From positions 3,286,824 to 3,350,823 of the forward strand of contig NC_058194.1 in the NCBI RefSeq assembly GCF_907165205.1: a stretch of 64,000 bases of DNA. Direction: 5' to 3'. The stretch is from Coccinella septempunctata. Lineage: Eukaryota > Arthropoda > Insecta > Coleoptera > Coccinellidae. The position numbers were made by a program, and so were the translations under genes. Shown piece after piece: positions 1 through 11,160 of this stretch (the stretch's first letter is position 1; each line of letters begins with the position of its first letter). Under the pieces are notes generated by a model, which worked only from the letters and a program-made list of their open reading frames with translations, ran no database searches and was not told the origin of the DNA.

Positions 1-823
1 AGCCCTTGCTCATTTTTGACCAAAAAAATCGAGATTTTCGATATTTAGTTTTTGAGCTGGAATGGAAGCCTTATCAATGCTTATTACGAAACCGGAAATC
101 CCAATTGGATCAGACGAATATAACAAGAGATATTGCAGATTGAAATTTTCAACTTTTGAAAAATGACATTTCCAAAATGAAAATCTGATCGGTGAGAGAT
201 AGGCTTTCCAGAATGCTCGCAATGGATTCAGCTCATTTGAAAACCTATATTTTCATGATAAACTTTCAAATATCTGACTTTGTTTGAAAAAAAATCGAAT
301 TTATTGTTTTTCCATTTTTCATTTTCCAGTTCACTTTGAACTGCTCTCTGGAGTGCAGTTCTCTATTGAATCATCAACTGTTAGGTTTGGTGGAATCAAC
401 AAAGTAAGTATCATACACTCCATATCCTAAGACAGTAGTTGAACTTCCTGATTTTCAGGCAGAAGAGCAAATAGGTCATTTTAGGGGGGTCTAACCCCTT
501 GCTCATTTTTGACCCAAAAAATCGAGATTTTCGATATTTAGTTTTTGAGCTGGAATGGAAGCCTTATCAATGCTGATTACGAAACCGGAAATCCGAATTG
601 GATCAAACGAATATAACAAGAGATATTGCAGATTGAAATTCGCAACTTTTGAAAAATGACATTTCCAAAATGAAAATCTGAACGGTGAGAGATAGGCTTT
701 TGAGAATGCTCGCAATAGATTCAGCTTATTTGAAAACCTTTATTTTCATATCAAACCTTCAAATATCTGAGTTCGTTTGAAAAAAAAATCTAATTTATTG
801 TTTTTCCATTTTTCATTTTCCAG

Positions 824-897
824 TTCACTTTGAACTGCTCTCTGGAGTGCAATTCTCTATTGAACCATCAACTGTTGAGTTTGGTTGAATCAAAAAA
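824..897 (+). other. Exon-like 74-nt module, subtype A example
   Basis: The module begins after a pyrimidine-rich tract ending TTTTCCAG (to 823) and ends immediately before GTAAGT (898-903). It is exactly 74 nt, a length kept in nearly all monomers. Frame 1 is open throughout (25 codons). The third frame is closed by TGA near the 3' end in this subtype. Because 74 is not a multiple of three, repeated inclusion would shift frame. It could be a relic of an exon captured when the satellite arose, or a chance motif fixed by repeat homogenisation. No transcript evidence is available from sequence. Confidence 0.5.
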
Positions 898-1302
898 GTA
901 AGTACTATACACTTCATATCCTAAGACAGTAGTAGGACACCCTGATTTTTATGCAGAGGAGCAAATAGGTCATTTTGGGGGGGTCTAAGCCCTTGCTCAT
1001 TTTTGACCCAAAAAATCGAGATTTTCTATATTTAGTTTTTGAGCTGGAATGGAAGCCTTATCAATGCTGATTACGAAACCGGAAATCCCAATTGGATGAG
1101 ACGAATATAACAAGAGATATTGCAGATTGAAATTTTCAACTTTTGAAAAATGACATTTCCAAAATGAAAATCTGAACGGTGAGAGATAGGCTTTCGAGAA
1201 TGCCCGCAATGGATTCAGCTTATTTGAAAACCCATATTTTCATATCAAACTTTCAAATATCTGAGTTCGTTTGAAAAAAAATCGAATTTATTGTTTTTCC
1301 AT

Positions 1303-1670
1303 TTAGAGAGAGATATTGCAGATTGAAATTTTCAACTTTTGAAAAATGACATTTCCAAAATGAAAATCTGAACAGTGAGAGATAGGCTTTTGAGAATGCT
1401 CGCAATAGATTCAGCTTATTTGAAAACCTTTATTTTCATATCAAACTTTCAAATATCTGAGTTCGGTTAAAAAAAAAATCGAATTTATTGTTTTTCCATT
1501 TTTCATTTTCCAGTTCACTTTGAACTGCTCTCTGGAGTGAAATTCTCTATTGGATCATCAACTGTTAAATTTGGTTGAATCAAAAAAGTAAGTTCCATAC
1601 ACTCCATATCCTAAGACAGTTGTTGGACACCCTGATTTTTATGCAGAGGAGCAAATAGGTCATTTTAGGG
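1303..1670 (+). repeat. Hybrid, deleted satellite monomer (first copy)
   Basis: At about 1300-1312 the tract TTTTTCCATTT is followed directly by AGAGAGAGATATTGCAG, so about 309 bp of a normal monomer is missing between two landmarks. The spacing between flanking monomers is 677-679 bp instead of 2 x 493. The same junction recurs at 6655-6665, so it predates duplication of the block and is a useful marker of the higher-order unit. Confidence 0.85.
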
Positions 1671-2983
1671 GGGTCTAAGCCCTTGCTCTTTTTTGACCCA
1701 AAAAATCGAGATTTTCGATATTTAGTTTTTGAGCTGGAATTGAAGCCTTATCAATGCTGATTACGAAACCGGAAATCCGAATTGGATCGAACGAATATAA
1801 CAAGAGATATTGTAGATTGAAATTTTCAACTTTTTAAAAATGATATTTCCGAAATGAAAATCTGAACGGTGAGAGATAGGCTTTTGAGAATGCTCGCAAT
1901 GAATTCAGCTTATTTGAAAACCTATATTTTCATATCAAACTTTTAAATATCTGAGTTCGTTTGAAAAAAAATCGAATTTATTGTTTTTCCATTTTTCATT
2001 TACACTTTGAACTGCTCTCTGGAGTGCAATTCTCTATTGAATCATCAACTGTTAGGTTTGGTTGAATCAAAAAAGTAAGTATTATACACTCCATAGCCTA
2101 AAACAGTAATAGGACACCATGATTTGTATGCAGAGGAGCAAATAGGTCATTTTAGGGGGGTCTAAGCCCTTGCTCATTTTTGACCCAAAAAATCGAGATT
2201 TTCGATATTAAGTTTTCGAGCTGGAATGGAAGCCTGATCAATGCTGATAACGAATCCGGAAATCCCAATTGGATCAGACGAATATAACAAGAGATATTGC
2301 AGATTGAAATTTTCAACTTTTGAAAAATGACATTTCCAAAATGAAAATGTGAACGGTGAGAGATAGGCTTTTGAGAATGCTCGCAATGGATTCAGCTTAT
2401 TTGAAAACCTATATTTTCATATCAAACTTTCAAATATCTGGCTTCGTTTAAAAAAAAATCGAATTTATTGTTTTTCCATTTTTCATTTTCCAGTTCACTT
2501 TGAACTGCACTCTGGAGTGCACTTCTCTATTGAATCATCAACTGTTAGGTTTGGTTGAATAAAAAAAGTAAGTATCATACACTCCATATCCTAAAACAGT
2601 AATAGGACACCCTGATTTGTATGCAGAGGAGCAAATAGGTCATTTTAGGGGGGTTTAAGCCCTTGCTCATTTTTGACCAAAAAAATCGAGATTTTCGATA
2701 TTTAGTTTTTGAGCTGGAATGGAAGCCTTATCAATGCTGATTACGAAACCGGAAATCCCAATTGGATCAGACGAATATAACAAGAGATATTGCAGATTGA
2801 AATTTTCAACTTTTGAAAAATGACATTTCCAAAATGAAAATCTGAACGGTGAGAGATAGGCTTTTGAGAATGCTCGCAATAGATTCAGCATATTCGAAAA
2901 CCTATATTTTCATGATGCATTTTCAAATATCGGACGTTGTTCAAAGAAAAATCGAATTTATTGTTTTTCCATTTTTCATTTTC

Positions 2984-3000
2984 CAGTTCAATTTGAACTG
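2984..3000 (+). repeat. 17-bp palindrome at the acceptor-like site (example)
   Basis: CAGTTCAATTTGAACTG is a perfect 8-bp inverted repeat around a central T. Subtype A has CAGTTCACTTTGAACTG or CAGTTCATTTTGAACTG, keeping 7-bp arms around 3 nt. The motif recurs once per monomer across the array. The half-sites AGTTCA and TGAACT are spaced by 3 nt. Confidence 0.85.
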
Positions 3001-3060
3001 CTCTCTGGAGTGCAATTCTCTATTGAATCATCAACTGTTCAATTTGGTGGAATCAACAAA
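2987..3060 (+). other. Exon-like 74-nt module, subtype B example
   Basis: Preceded by TTTTTCATTTTCCAG (to 2986) and followed by GTAAGT at 3061. In this subtype both frame 1 and frame 3 are open; frame 3 reads 2 nt plus 24 codons, so it would enter at a split codon and leave at a codon boundary. Subtype B differs from A at a few sites, including AATCAACAAA in place of AATCAAAAAA at the 3' edge. The acceptor-like CAG lies in a palindrome. Function is not established. Confidence 0.5.
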
Positions 3061-3064
3061 GTAA

Positions 3065-3068
3065 GTAT
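3065..3068. repeat. Target-site duplication, left copy (GTAT)
   Basis: GTAT precedes the LTR's TG terminus and is repeated at 4284-4287. Removing the element plus one copy restores the normal satellite run GTAAGTATCATACACTCC. Confidence 0.93.
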
Positions 3069-3231
3069 TGTAACGTGCGTTTCTCGGAGAAGCCTTAATC
3101 TCGAGCGCCAGCTATTCTTTTCAATAGGAAGAATAGCAAACCTACCAGGGTAGCTGCTAGCCAGAGACAGAGCTCGGTGTTGTCTAGGGTAGTAGCGACA
3201 ACGAAGAAGTCAAAATCGAACTATGTAAAAG

Positions 3232-3237
3232 TTTATT
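3232..3237 (-). terminator. LTR polyadenylation signal AATAAA
   Basis: The plus strand reads TTTATT, so the minus strand carries AATAAA downstream of the promoter within the LTR. Its position marks the probable R/U5 boundary some 15-20 nt further on. Confidence 0.6.
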
Positions 3238-3947
3238 CACAACTTCGGAAACTAATTATATGTACAAGGGAGATATGTGTGATATAAAATATGAGTGATT
3301 CTATCAGTGAAAATACATTCGGGAAATCTTATCCGGTCACGAGCACTTTATGAAATTTGTACCGGGTGTAGTGAAAAATTAACGGTTCAATAAAAATGCG
3401 CCAACCAGAACTGACGAATGCTAAGGACTTGCTATACGGTATCGGTGTGTAGTTGTATTTCTCCGGGAATGAAACACAATAAGGGCGGGTCTGTTCGAGA
3501 CTTTTATTCGCTGCCCCAAGGGTTATAACACGCCATGACTGACAGCGAAGAAAATGTCTATTTCGCGCAACAGGGTAAAGAACGATAAAATACAACAGAA
3601 AACGATACAGTACACCAGTGTCAAAGTTAAGGAAGTAACGGCGTAGGTCTAACAAAGAAACTGAACGGTACAGACGGGGACCTACCTCCTTTGTTTCAAG
3701 CACTCGAAACTCAAAGGATTTAAAAGAAAAACTAAAAAATTAACTCTAAGCACTGATGCAAATAACACAAAATGATTATTCTTCAACGGCGAAAGAATAC
3801 CGAAAATTAACTGAATTTATAACAGAAGTTAGAAACCACGTTAGAAAGCGAAAAAATACTCAAGCGAAAGGAAAGCACTGAAGTAAAATTCAAAAAGTCA
3901 GCCGAAGAACTGAAGTAACAGTCGAAAAGTCGAAAAAAGTGAAAAAG

Positions 3948-3979
3948 TGACCGTCGCGGGGGGAAAATTTGCTTTTATA
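3948..3979 (-). promoter_or_regulatory. LTR core promoter: TATA box and initiator
   Basis: On the minus strand TATAAAAG occupies 3979-3972 and TCACTT begins at 3950, with the presumed initiator A at 3948, 31 nt from the first T of the TATA box. This is standard TATA-to-start spacing for RNA polymerase II. It would drive transcription toward lower coordinates and could read into the neighbouring satellite on its minus strand. Confidence 0.7.
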
Positions 3980-4283
3980 GGCATATCCCCTCTCACGGTA
4001 AAAATCTAAAAATTCCAGAATGCGACAAGAATGAAAAACGTCGTCAGCTCCGGTTTATCGCATATCAACAGATGAAAAACGTCGAAATCTTCAGCGGCAT
4101 GTAAGAAAAACAACGTGAAATACAGATAAGCGGTTTTTTTACATCTACTCTGCCTGTCGGAATGAACGTACGGAATATTCGAGAATTAAAATATTTTCAA
4201 AGACGGAAATTTAAAACGAAAGAAGAAAAAAAAATGCACTAAGATGAACTCCAATTTTCCTCAGAAAACTGGGGTTCATTACA

Positions 4284-4287
4284 GTAT
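4284..4287. repeat. Target-site duplication, right copy (GTAT)
   Basis: Second copy of the GTAT at 3065-3068, immediately after the terminal CA of the LTR and continuous with the satellite run CATACACTCC. Confidence 0.93.
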
Positions 4288-6194
4288 CATACACTCCATA
4301 TCCTAAGACAGTAGTAGGACACCCTGATTTTTATGCAGAGGAGCAAATAGGTCATTTTAGGGGGGTCTAAGCCCTTGCTCATTTTTGACCCAAAAAATCG
4401 AGATTTTCGATATTTAGTTCTTGAGCTGGAATGGAAGCCTTATCAATGCTGATTACGAAACCGGAAATCCCAATTGGATCAGACGAATATAACAAGAGAT
4501 ATTGCAGATTGAAATTTTCAACTTTTGAAAAATGACATTTCCAAAATGAAAATCTGAACGGTGAGAGATAGGCTTCCAGGAATACTTGCTATAGATTCAG
4601 CATATTCGAAAACCTATATTTTCATGATGAACTTTCAAATATCCGACGTTGTTTAAAGAAAAATCGAATTTATTGTTTTTCCATTTTTCATTTTCCAGTT
4701 CAATTTGAACTGCTCTCTGGAGTGCAATTCTCTATTGAATCATCAACTGATTAGTTTGGTGGAATCAACAAAGTAAGTATCATACACTCCATATCCTAAG
4801 ACAGTGGTTGAACTTCCTGATTTTCAGGCAGAAGAGCAAATAGGTCATTTTAGGGGGGTCTAACCCCTTGCTCATTTTTGACCCAAAAAATCGAGATTTT
4901 CGATATTTAGTTTTTGAGCTGAAATGGAAGCCTTATCAATGCTGATAACGAAACCGGAAATCCCAATTGGATCAGACGAATATAACAAGAGATATTGCAG
5001 ATTGAAATTTTCAACTTTTGAAAAATGACATTTCCAGAATGAAAATCTGAACGGTGAGAGATAGGCTTTTGAGAAAGCTCGCAATGGATTCAGCTTATTT
5101 GAAAACCTTTATTTTCATATCAAACTTTCAAATATCTGAGTTCGTTTGAAAAAAAAATCGAATTTATTGTTTTTCCATTTTTCATTTTCCATTTCACTTT
5201 GAACTGCTCTCTGGAGTGCAATTCTATATTGAATCATCAACTAAAAGGTTTGGTTGAATCAAAAGAGTAAGTATTATACACTCCATATCCTAAAACAGTA
5301 ATAGGACACCCTGATTTGTATGCAGAGGAGCAAATAGGTCATTTTAGGGGGGTCTAAGCCGTTGCTCATTTTTGACCAAAAAAATCGAAATTTTCGATAT
5401 TTAGTTTTTGAGCTGGAATGGAAGCCTTATCAATGCTGATTACGAAACCGGTAATCCCAATTGGATCAGACGAATATAACAAGAGATATTGCAGATTGAA
5501 ATTTTCAACTTTTGAAAAATGACATTTCCAAAATGAAAATCTGAACGGTGAGGGATAGGCTTTTGAGAATGCTCGCAATGGATTCAGCTTATTTGAAAAC
5601 CTATATTTTCATATCAAACTTTCAAATATCTGGCTTCGTTTAAAAAAAAATCGAATTTATTGTTTTTCCATTTTTCATTTTCCAGTTCACTTTGAACTGC
5701 TCTCTGGAGTGCAATTCTCTATTGAATCATCAACTGTTAGGTTTGGTTGAATCAAAAAAGTGAGTATTATACACTCCATATCCTAAAACAGTAATAGGAC
5801 ACCCTGATTTGTATGCAGAGGAGCAAATAGGTCATTTTAGGGGGGTCTAAGCACTTGCTCATTTTTGACCAAAAAAATCGAGATTGTCGATATTTAGTTT
5901 TTGAGCTGGAATGGAAGCCTTATCAATGCTGATTACGAAACTGGAAATCCCAATTGGATCAGACGAATATAACAAGAGATATTGCAGATTGAAATTTCAA
6001 CTTTTGAAAAATGACATTTCCAAAATGAAAATCTGAACGGTGAGAGATAGGCTTTCGAGAATGCTCGCAATAGATTCAGCTTATTTGAAAACCCATATTT
6101 TCATATCAAACTTTCAAATATCTGAGTTCGTTTGAAAAAAAATCGAATTTATTGTTTTTCCATTTTTCATTTTCCAGTTCACTTTGAACTGCTC

Positions 6195-8412
6195 TCTGGA
6201 GTGCAATTCTCTATTGAACCATCAACTGTTGAGTTTGGTTGAATCAAAAAAGTAAGTACTATACACTTCATATCCTAAGACAGTAGTAGGACACCCTGAT
6301 TTTTATGCAGAGGAGCAAATAGGTCATTTTGGGGGGGTCTAAGCCCTTGCTCATTTTTGACCCAAAAAATCGAGATTTTCTATATTTAGTTTTTGAGCTG
6401 GAATGGAAGCCTTATCAATGCTGATTACGAAACCGGAAATCCCAATTGGATCAGACGAATATAACAAGAGATATTGCAGATTGAAATTTTCAACTTTTGA
6501 AAAATGACATTTCCAAAATGAAAATCTGAACGGTGAGAGATAGGCTTTCGAGAATGCCCGCAATGGATTCAGCTTATTTGAAAACCCATATTTTCATATC
6601 AAACTTTCAAATATCTGAGTTCATTTGAAAAAAAATCGAATTTATTGTTTTTCCATTTAGAGAGAGATATTGCAGATTGAAATTTTCAACTTTTGAAAAA
6701 TGACATTTCCAAAATGAAAATCTGAACGGTGAGAGATAGGCTTTTGAGAATGCTCGCAATAGATTCAGCTTATTTGAAAACCTTTATTTTCATATCAAAC
6801 TTTCAAATATCTGAGTTCTTAAAAAAAAAAAAATCGAATTTATTGTTTTTCCATTTTTCATTTTCCAGTTCACTTTGAACTGCTCTCTGGAGTGAAATTC
6901 TCTATTGGATCATCAACTGTTAAATTTGGTTGAATCAAAAAAGTAAGTTCCATACACTCCATATCCTAAGACAGTTGTTGGACACCCTGATTTTTATGCA
7001 GAGGAGCAAATAGGTCATTTTAGGGGGGTCTAAGCCCTTGCTCTTTTTTGACCCAAAAAATCGAGATTTTCGATATTTAGTTTTTGAGCTGGAATTGAAG
7101 CCTTATCAATGCTGATTACGAAACCGGAAATCCGAATTGGATCGAACGAATATAACAAGAGATATTGTAGATTGAAATTTTCAACTTTTGAAAAATGACA
7201 TTTCCGAAATGAAAATCTGAACGGTGAGAGATAGGCTTTTGAGAATGCTCGCAATGGATTCAGCTTATTTGAAAACCTATATTTTCATATCAAACTTTTA
7301 AATATCTGAGTTCGTTTGAAAAAAAATCGAATTTATTGTTTTTCCATTTTTCATTTACACTTTGAACTGCTCTCTGGAGTGCAATTCTCTATTGAATCAT
7401 CAACTGTTAGGTTTGGTTGAATCAAAAAAGTAAGTATTATACACTCCATATCCTAAAACAGTAATAGGACACCATGATTTGTATGCAGAGGAGCAAATAG
7501 GTCATTTTAGGGGGGTCTAAGCCCTTGCTCATTTTTGACCAAAAAAATCGAGATTTTCGATATTTAGTTTTTGAGCTGGAATGGAAGCCTTATCAATGCT
7601 CATTACGAAACCGGAAATCCAAATTGGATCAGACGAATATAACAAGAGATATTGCAGATTGAAATTTTCAACTTTTGAAAAATGACATTTCCAAAATGAA
7701 AATGTGAACGGTGAGAGATAGGCTTTTGAGAATGCTCGCAATGGATTCAGCTTATTTGAAAACCTATATTTTCATATCAAACTTTCAAATATCTGGCTTC
7801 GTTTAAAAAAAAATCGAATTTATTGTTTTTCCATTTTTCATTTTCCAGTTCACTTTGAACTGCTCTCTGGAGTGCACTTCTCTATTGAATCATCAACTGT
7901 TAGGTTTGGTTGAATAAAAAAAGTAAGTATCATACACTCCATATCCTAAAACAGTAATAGGACACCCTGATTTGTATGCAGAGGAGCAAATAGGTCATTT
8001 TAGGGGGTCTAAGCCCTTGCTCATTTTTGACCAAAAAAATCGAGATTTTCGATATTTAGTTTTTGAGCTGGAATGGAAGCCTTATCAATGCTGATTACGA
8101 AACCGGAAATCCCAATTGGATCAGACGAATATAACAAGAGATATTGCAGATTGAAATTTTCAACTTTTGAAAAATGACATTTCCAAAATGAAAATCTGAA
8201 CGGTGAGAGATAGGCTTTTGAGAATGCTCGCAATAGATTCAGCATATTCGAAAACCTATATTTTCATGATGCATTTTCAAATATCGGACGTTGTTCAAAG
8301 AAAAATCGAATTTATTGTTTTTCCATTTTTCATTTTCCAGTTCAATTTGAACTGCTCTCTGGAGTGCAATTCTCTATTGAATCATCAACTGTTCGATTTG
8401 GTGGAATCAACA
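6195..8412 (+). repeat. Higher-order repeat copy of 841-3060 (offset 5354)
   Basis: The monomer order and private variants of 841-3060 recur here: the GGGGGGG variant, the hybrid monomer at 6655, the missing acceptor (CATTTACACTTTG at 7353 and 2001) and the ATGCATTTTC subtype-B end. The copy lacks the LTR and instead has a 9-bp gap around 8411, where the LTR sits in the other copy. Confidence 0.85.
6655..7020 (+). repeat. Hybrid, deleted satellite monomer (second copy)
   Basis: Same CCATTT-to-AGAGAGAGATATTG junction as at 1303, at an offset of about 5354 bp. It differs by a longer A-run after GAGTTC (near 6820), as expected from slippage after duplication. Confidence 0.85.
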
Positions 8413-9469
8413 TCATACACTCCATATCCTAAGACAGTAGTAGGACACCCTGATTTTTTTGCAGAGGAGCAAATAGGTCATTTTAGGGGGGTCTAAGCCC
8501 TTGCTCATTTTTGACCCAAAAAATCGAGATTTTCGATATTTAGTTCTTGAGCTGGAATGGAAGCCTTATCAATGCTGATTACGAAACCGGAAATCCCAAT
8601 TGGATCAGACGAATATAACAAGAGATATTGCAGATTGAAATTTTCAACTTTTGAAAAATGACATTTCCAAAATGAAAATCTGAACGGTGAGAGATAGGCT
8701 TCCAGGAATACTTGCTATAGATTCAGCATATTCGAAAACCTATATTTTCATGATGCATTTTCAAATATCGGACGTTGTTCAAAGAAAAATCGAATTTATT
8801 GTTTTTCCATTTTTCATTTTCCAGTTCAATTTGAACTGCTCTCTGGAGTGCAATTCTCTATTGAATCATCAACTGTTCAGTTTGGTGGAATCAACAAAGT
8901 AAGTATCATACACTCCATATCCTAAAACAGTAATAGGACACCCTGATTTGTATGCAGAGGAGCAAATAGGTCATTTTAGGGGGGTTTAAGCCGTTGCTCA
9001 TTTTTGACCAAAAAAATCGAGATTTTCGATATTTAGTTTTTGAGCTGGAATGGAAGCCTTATCAATGCTGATTACGAAACCGGAAATCCCAATTGGATCA
9101 GACGAATATAACAAGAGATATTGCAGATTGAAATTTTCAACTTTTGAAAAATTACATTTCCAAAATGAAAATCTGAACGGTGAGAGATAGGATTCCAGGA
9201 ATACTTGCTATAGATTCAGCATATTCGAAAACCTATATTTTCATGATGCATTTTCAAATATCGGACGTTGTTCAAAGAAAAATCGAATTTATTGTTTTTC
9301 CATTTTTCATTTTCCAGTACAATTTGAACTGCTCTCTGGAGTGCAATTCTCTATTGAATCATCAACTGTTCAGTTTGGTGGAATCAACAAAGTAAGTATC
9401 ATACACTCCATATCCTAAGACAGCAGTAGGACACCCTGATTTTTATGCAGAGGAACAAATAGGTCATTT

Positions 9470-11160
9470 TAGGGGGGTCTAAGCCCTTGCTCATTTTTGA
9501 CCCAAAAAATCGAGATTTTCGATATTTAGTTCTTGAGCTGGAATGGAAACCTTATCAATGCTGACTACGAAACCGGAAATCCGAATTGGATCAAACGAAT
9601 ATAACAAGAGATATTGCAGATTGAAATTTGCAACTTTTGAAAAATGCCATTTTCAAGATGAAAATCTGGACGGAGAGAGATAGACTTTCAGGAATACTTG
9701 CTATAGATTCAGCATATTCAAAAACCTATATTCTCATGATGAACTTTCAAATATCCGACGTTGTTTAAAGAAAAATCGAATTTATTGTTTTTCCATTTTT
9801 CATTTTCCAGTTCAATTTGAACTGCTCTCTGGAGTGCAATTCTCTATTGAATCATCAACTGATTAGTTTGGTGGAATCAACAAAGTAAGTATCATACACT
9901 CCATATCCTAAGACAGTGGTTGAACTTCCTGATTTTCAGGCAGAAGAGCAAATAGGTCATTTTAGGGGGGTCTAACCCCTTGCTCATTTTTGACCCAAAA
10001 AATCGAGATTTTCGATATTTAGTTTTTGAGCTGAAATAGAAGCCTTATCAATGCTGATAACGAAACCGGAAATCCCAATTGGATCAGACGAATATAACAA
10101 GAGATATTGCAGATTGAAATTTTCAACTTTTGAAAAATGACATTTCCAGAATGAAAATCTGAACGGTGAGAGATAGGCTTTTGAGAAAGCTCGCAATGGA
10201 TTCAGCTTATTTGAAAACCTTTATTTTCATATCAAACTTTCAAATATCTGAGTTCGTTTGAAAAAAAAATCGAATTTATTGTTTTTCCATTTTTCATTTT
10301 CCATTTCATTTTGAACTGCTCTCTGGAGTGCAATTCTATATTGAATCATCAACTAAAAGGTTTGGTTGAATCAAAAGAGTAAGTATTATACACTCCATAT
10401 CCTAAAACAGTAATAGGACACCCTGATTTGTATGCAGAGGAGCAAATAGGTCATTTTAGGGGGGTCTAAGCCGTTGCTCATTTTTGACCAAAAAAATCGA
10501 AATTTTCGATATTTAGTTTTTGAGCTGGAATGGAAGCCTTATCAATGCTGATTACGAAACCGGTAATCCCAATTGGATCAGACGAATATAACAAGAGATA
10601 TTGCAGATTGAAATTTTCAACTTTTGAAAAATGACATTTCCAAAATGAAAATCTGAACGGTGAGAGATAGGCTTTTGAGAATGCTCGCAATGGATTCAGC
10701 TTATTTGAAAACCTATATTTTCATATCAAACTTTCAAATATCTGACTTTGTTTGAAAAAAAATCGAATTTATTGTTTTTCCATTTTTCATTTTCCAGTTC
10801 ACTTTGAACTGCTCTCTGGAGTGCAATTCTCTATTGAATCATCAACTGTTAGGTTTGGTTGAATCAAAAAAGTAAGTATTATACACTCCATATCCTAAAA
10901 CAGTAATAGGACACCCTGATTTGTATGCAGAGGAGCAAATAGGTCATTTTAGGGGGGTCTAAGCACTTGCTCATTTTTGACCAAAAAAATCGAGATTGTC
11001 GATATTTAGTTTTTGAGCTGGAATGGAAGCCTTATCAATGCTGATTACGAAACTGGAAATCCCAATTGGATCAGACGAATATAACAAGAGATATTGCAGA
11101 TTGAAATTTTCAACTTTTGAAAAATGACATTTCCAAAATGAAAATCTGAACGGTGAGAGA
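9470..11160 (+). repeat. Higher-order block shared with 4360-6050 and 18400-20100
   Basis: Monomers with shared variants (CCATTTCA in place of the CCAGTTCA acceptor, ACTAAAAGG near the module end, CGGTAATCCC, GAGATTGTCGAT) occur in the same order at 4872-6060, 9984-11183 and 18911-20110. Offsets are 5112 and 8927 bp; the second equals nine monomers plus the LINE-A insertion. Confidence 0.85.

Larger units (their letters stand above)
1..3068 (+). repeat. Satellite array, block 1 (about 493-bp monomer)
   Basis: About six monomers in head-to-tail order. Landmarks such as the run ATCGAGATTTTCGATATTTA recur every 493-494 bp (for example near 20, 513 and 1015). The monomer is AT-rich with a poly-A run before ATCGAATTTATTG, a pyrimidine tract ending in CAG, a 74-nt exon-like stretch and a GTAAGT. 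A hybrid monomer lies around 1303-1670, where the pyrimidine tract is fused directly to the GAGATATTGCAG segment of the next copy. No host gene is seen. The last monomer (2667-3068) carries the second subtype's right half (ATGCATTTTCAAATATCGGACGTTG) and is the one hit by the LTR. The orientation given as plus is that in which the splice-like signals read forward. Confidence 0.97.
3069..4283 (-). mobile_element. Solo LTR of an LTR retrotransposon
   Basis: This 1215-bp insertion starts TGTAACG and ends ATTACA, giving the canonical TG...CA termini with a 5-bp inverted TGTAA, and is flanked by a 4-bp GTAT duplication. Read on the minus strand it has a TATA box at 3972-3979, an initiator-like TCACTT about 31 nt downstream, and an AATAAA signal at 3232-3237. 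That gives U3 of about 335 bp, R of about 730 bp and U5 of about 145 bp. No gag or pol lies inside, so it is best explained as a solo LTR left by recombination between two LTRs. A 4-bp duplication suits Gypsy-like integrases, but the family is not identified. A 124-codon minus frame at 3329-3703 lies in the proposed R region, starts with TTG and is not called as a gene. Confidence 0.9.

Noticed and set aside
10..222. A 70-codon minus-strand open frame repeated in dozens of monomers (ending LDFLGQK or similar)
   Set aside because: Its usual first codon is TTG on the minus strand, not ATG. The frame is closed in subtype B by a TAG at the start and a TGA in the middle. Many differences between copies change amino acids. 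Repeat homogenisation explains its recurrence; I see no evidence of coding selection.
3329..3703. 124-codon minus-strand frame in the solo LTR
   Set aside because: It begins at TTG, lies in the inferred R region, resembles no domain I know, and similar-length chance frames are expected in 1.2 kb.
8687..8902. A 71-codon plus-strand frame in subtype B running across the exon-like module to the donor
   Set aside because: It starts with GTG and ends at the TAA inside GTAAGTA. It spans the putative intron and module without regard to the splice-like sites and is absent from subtype A.
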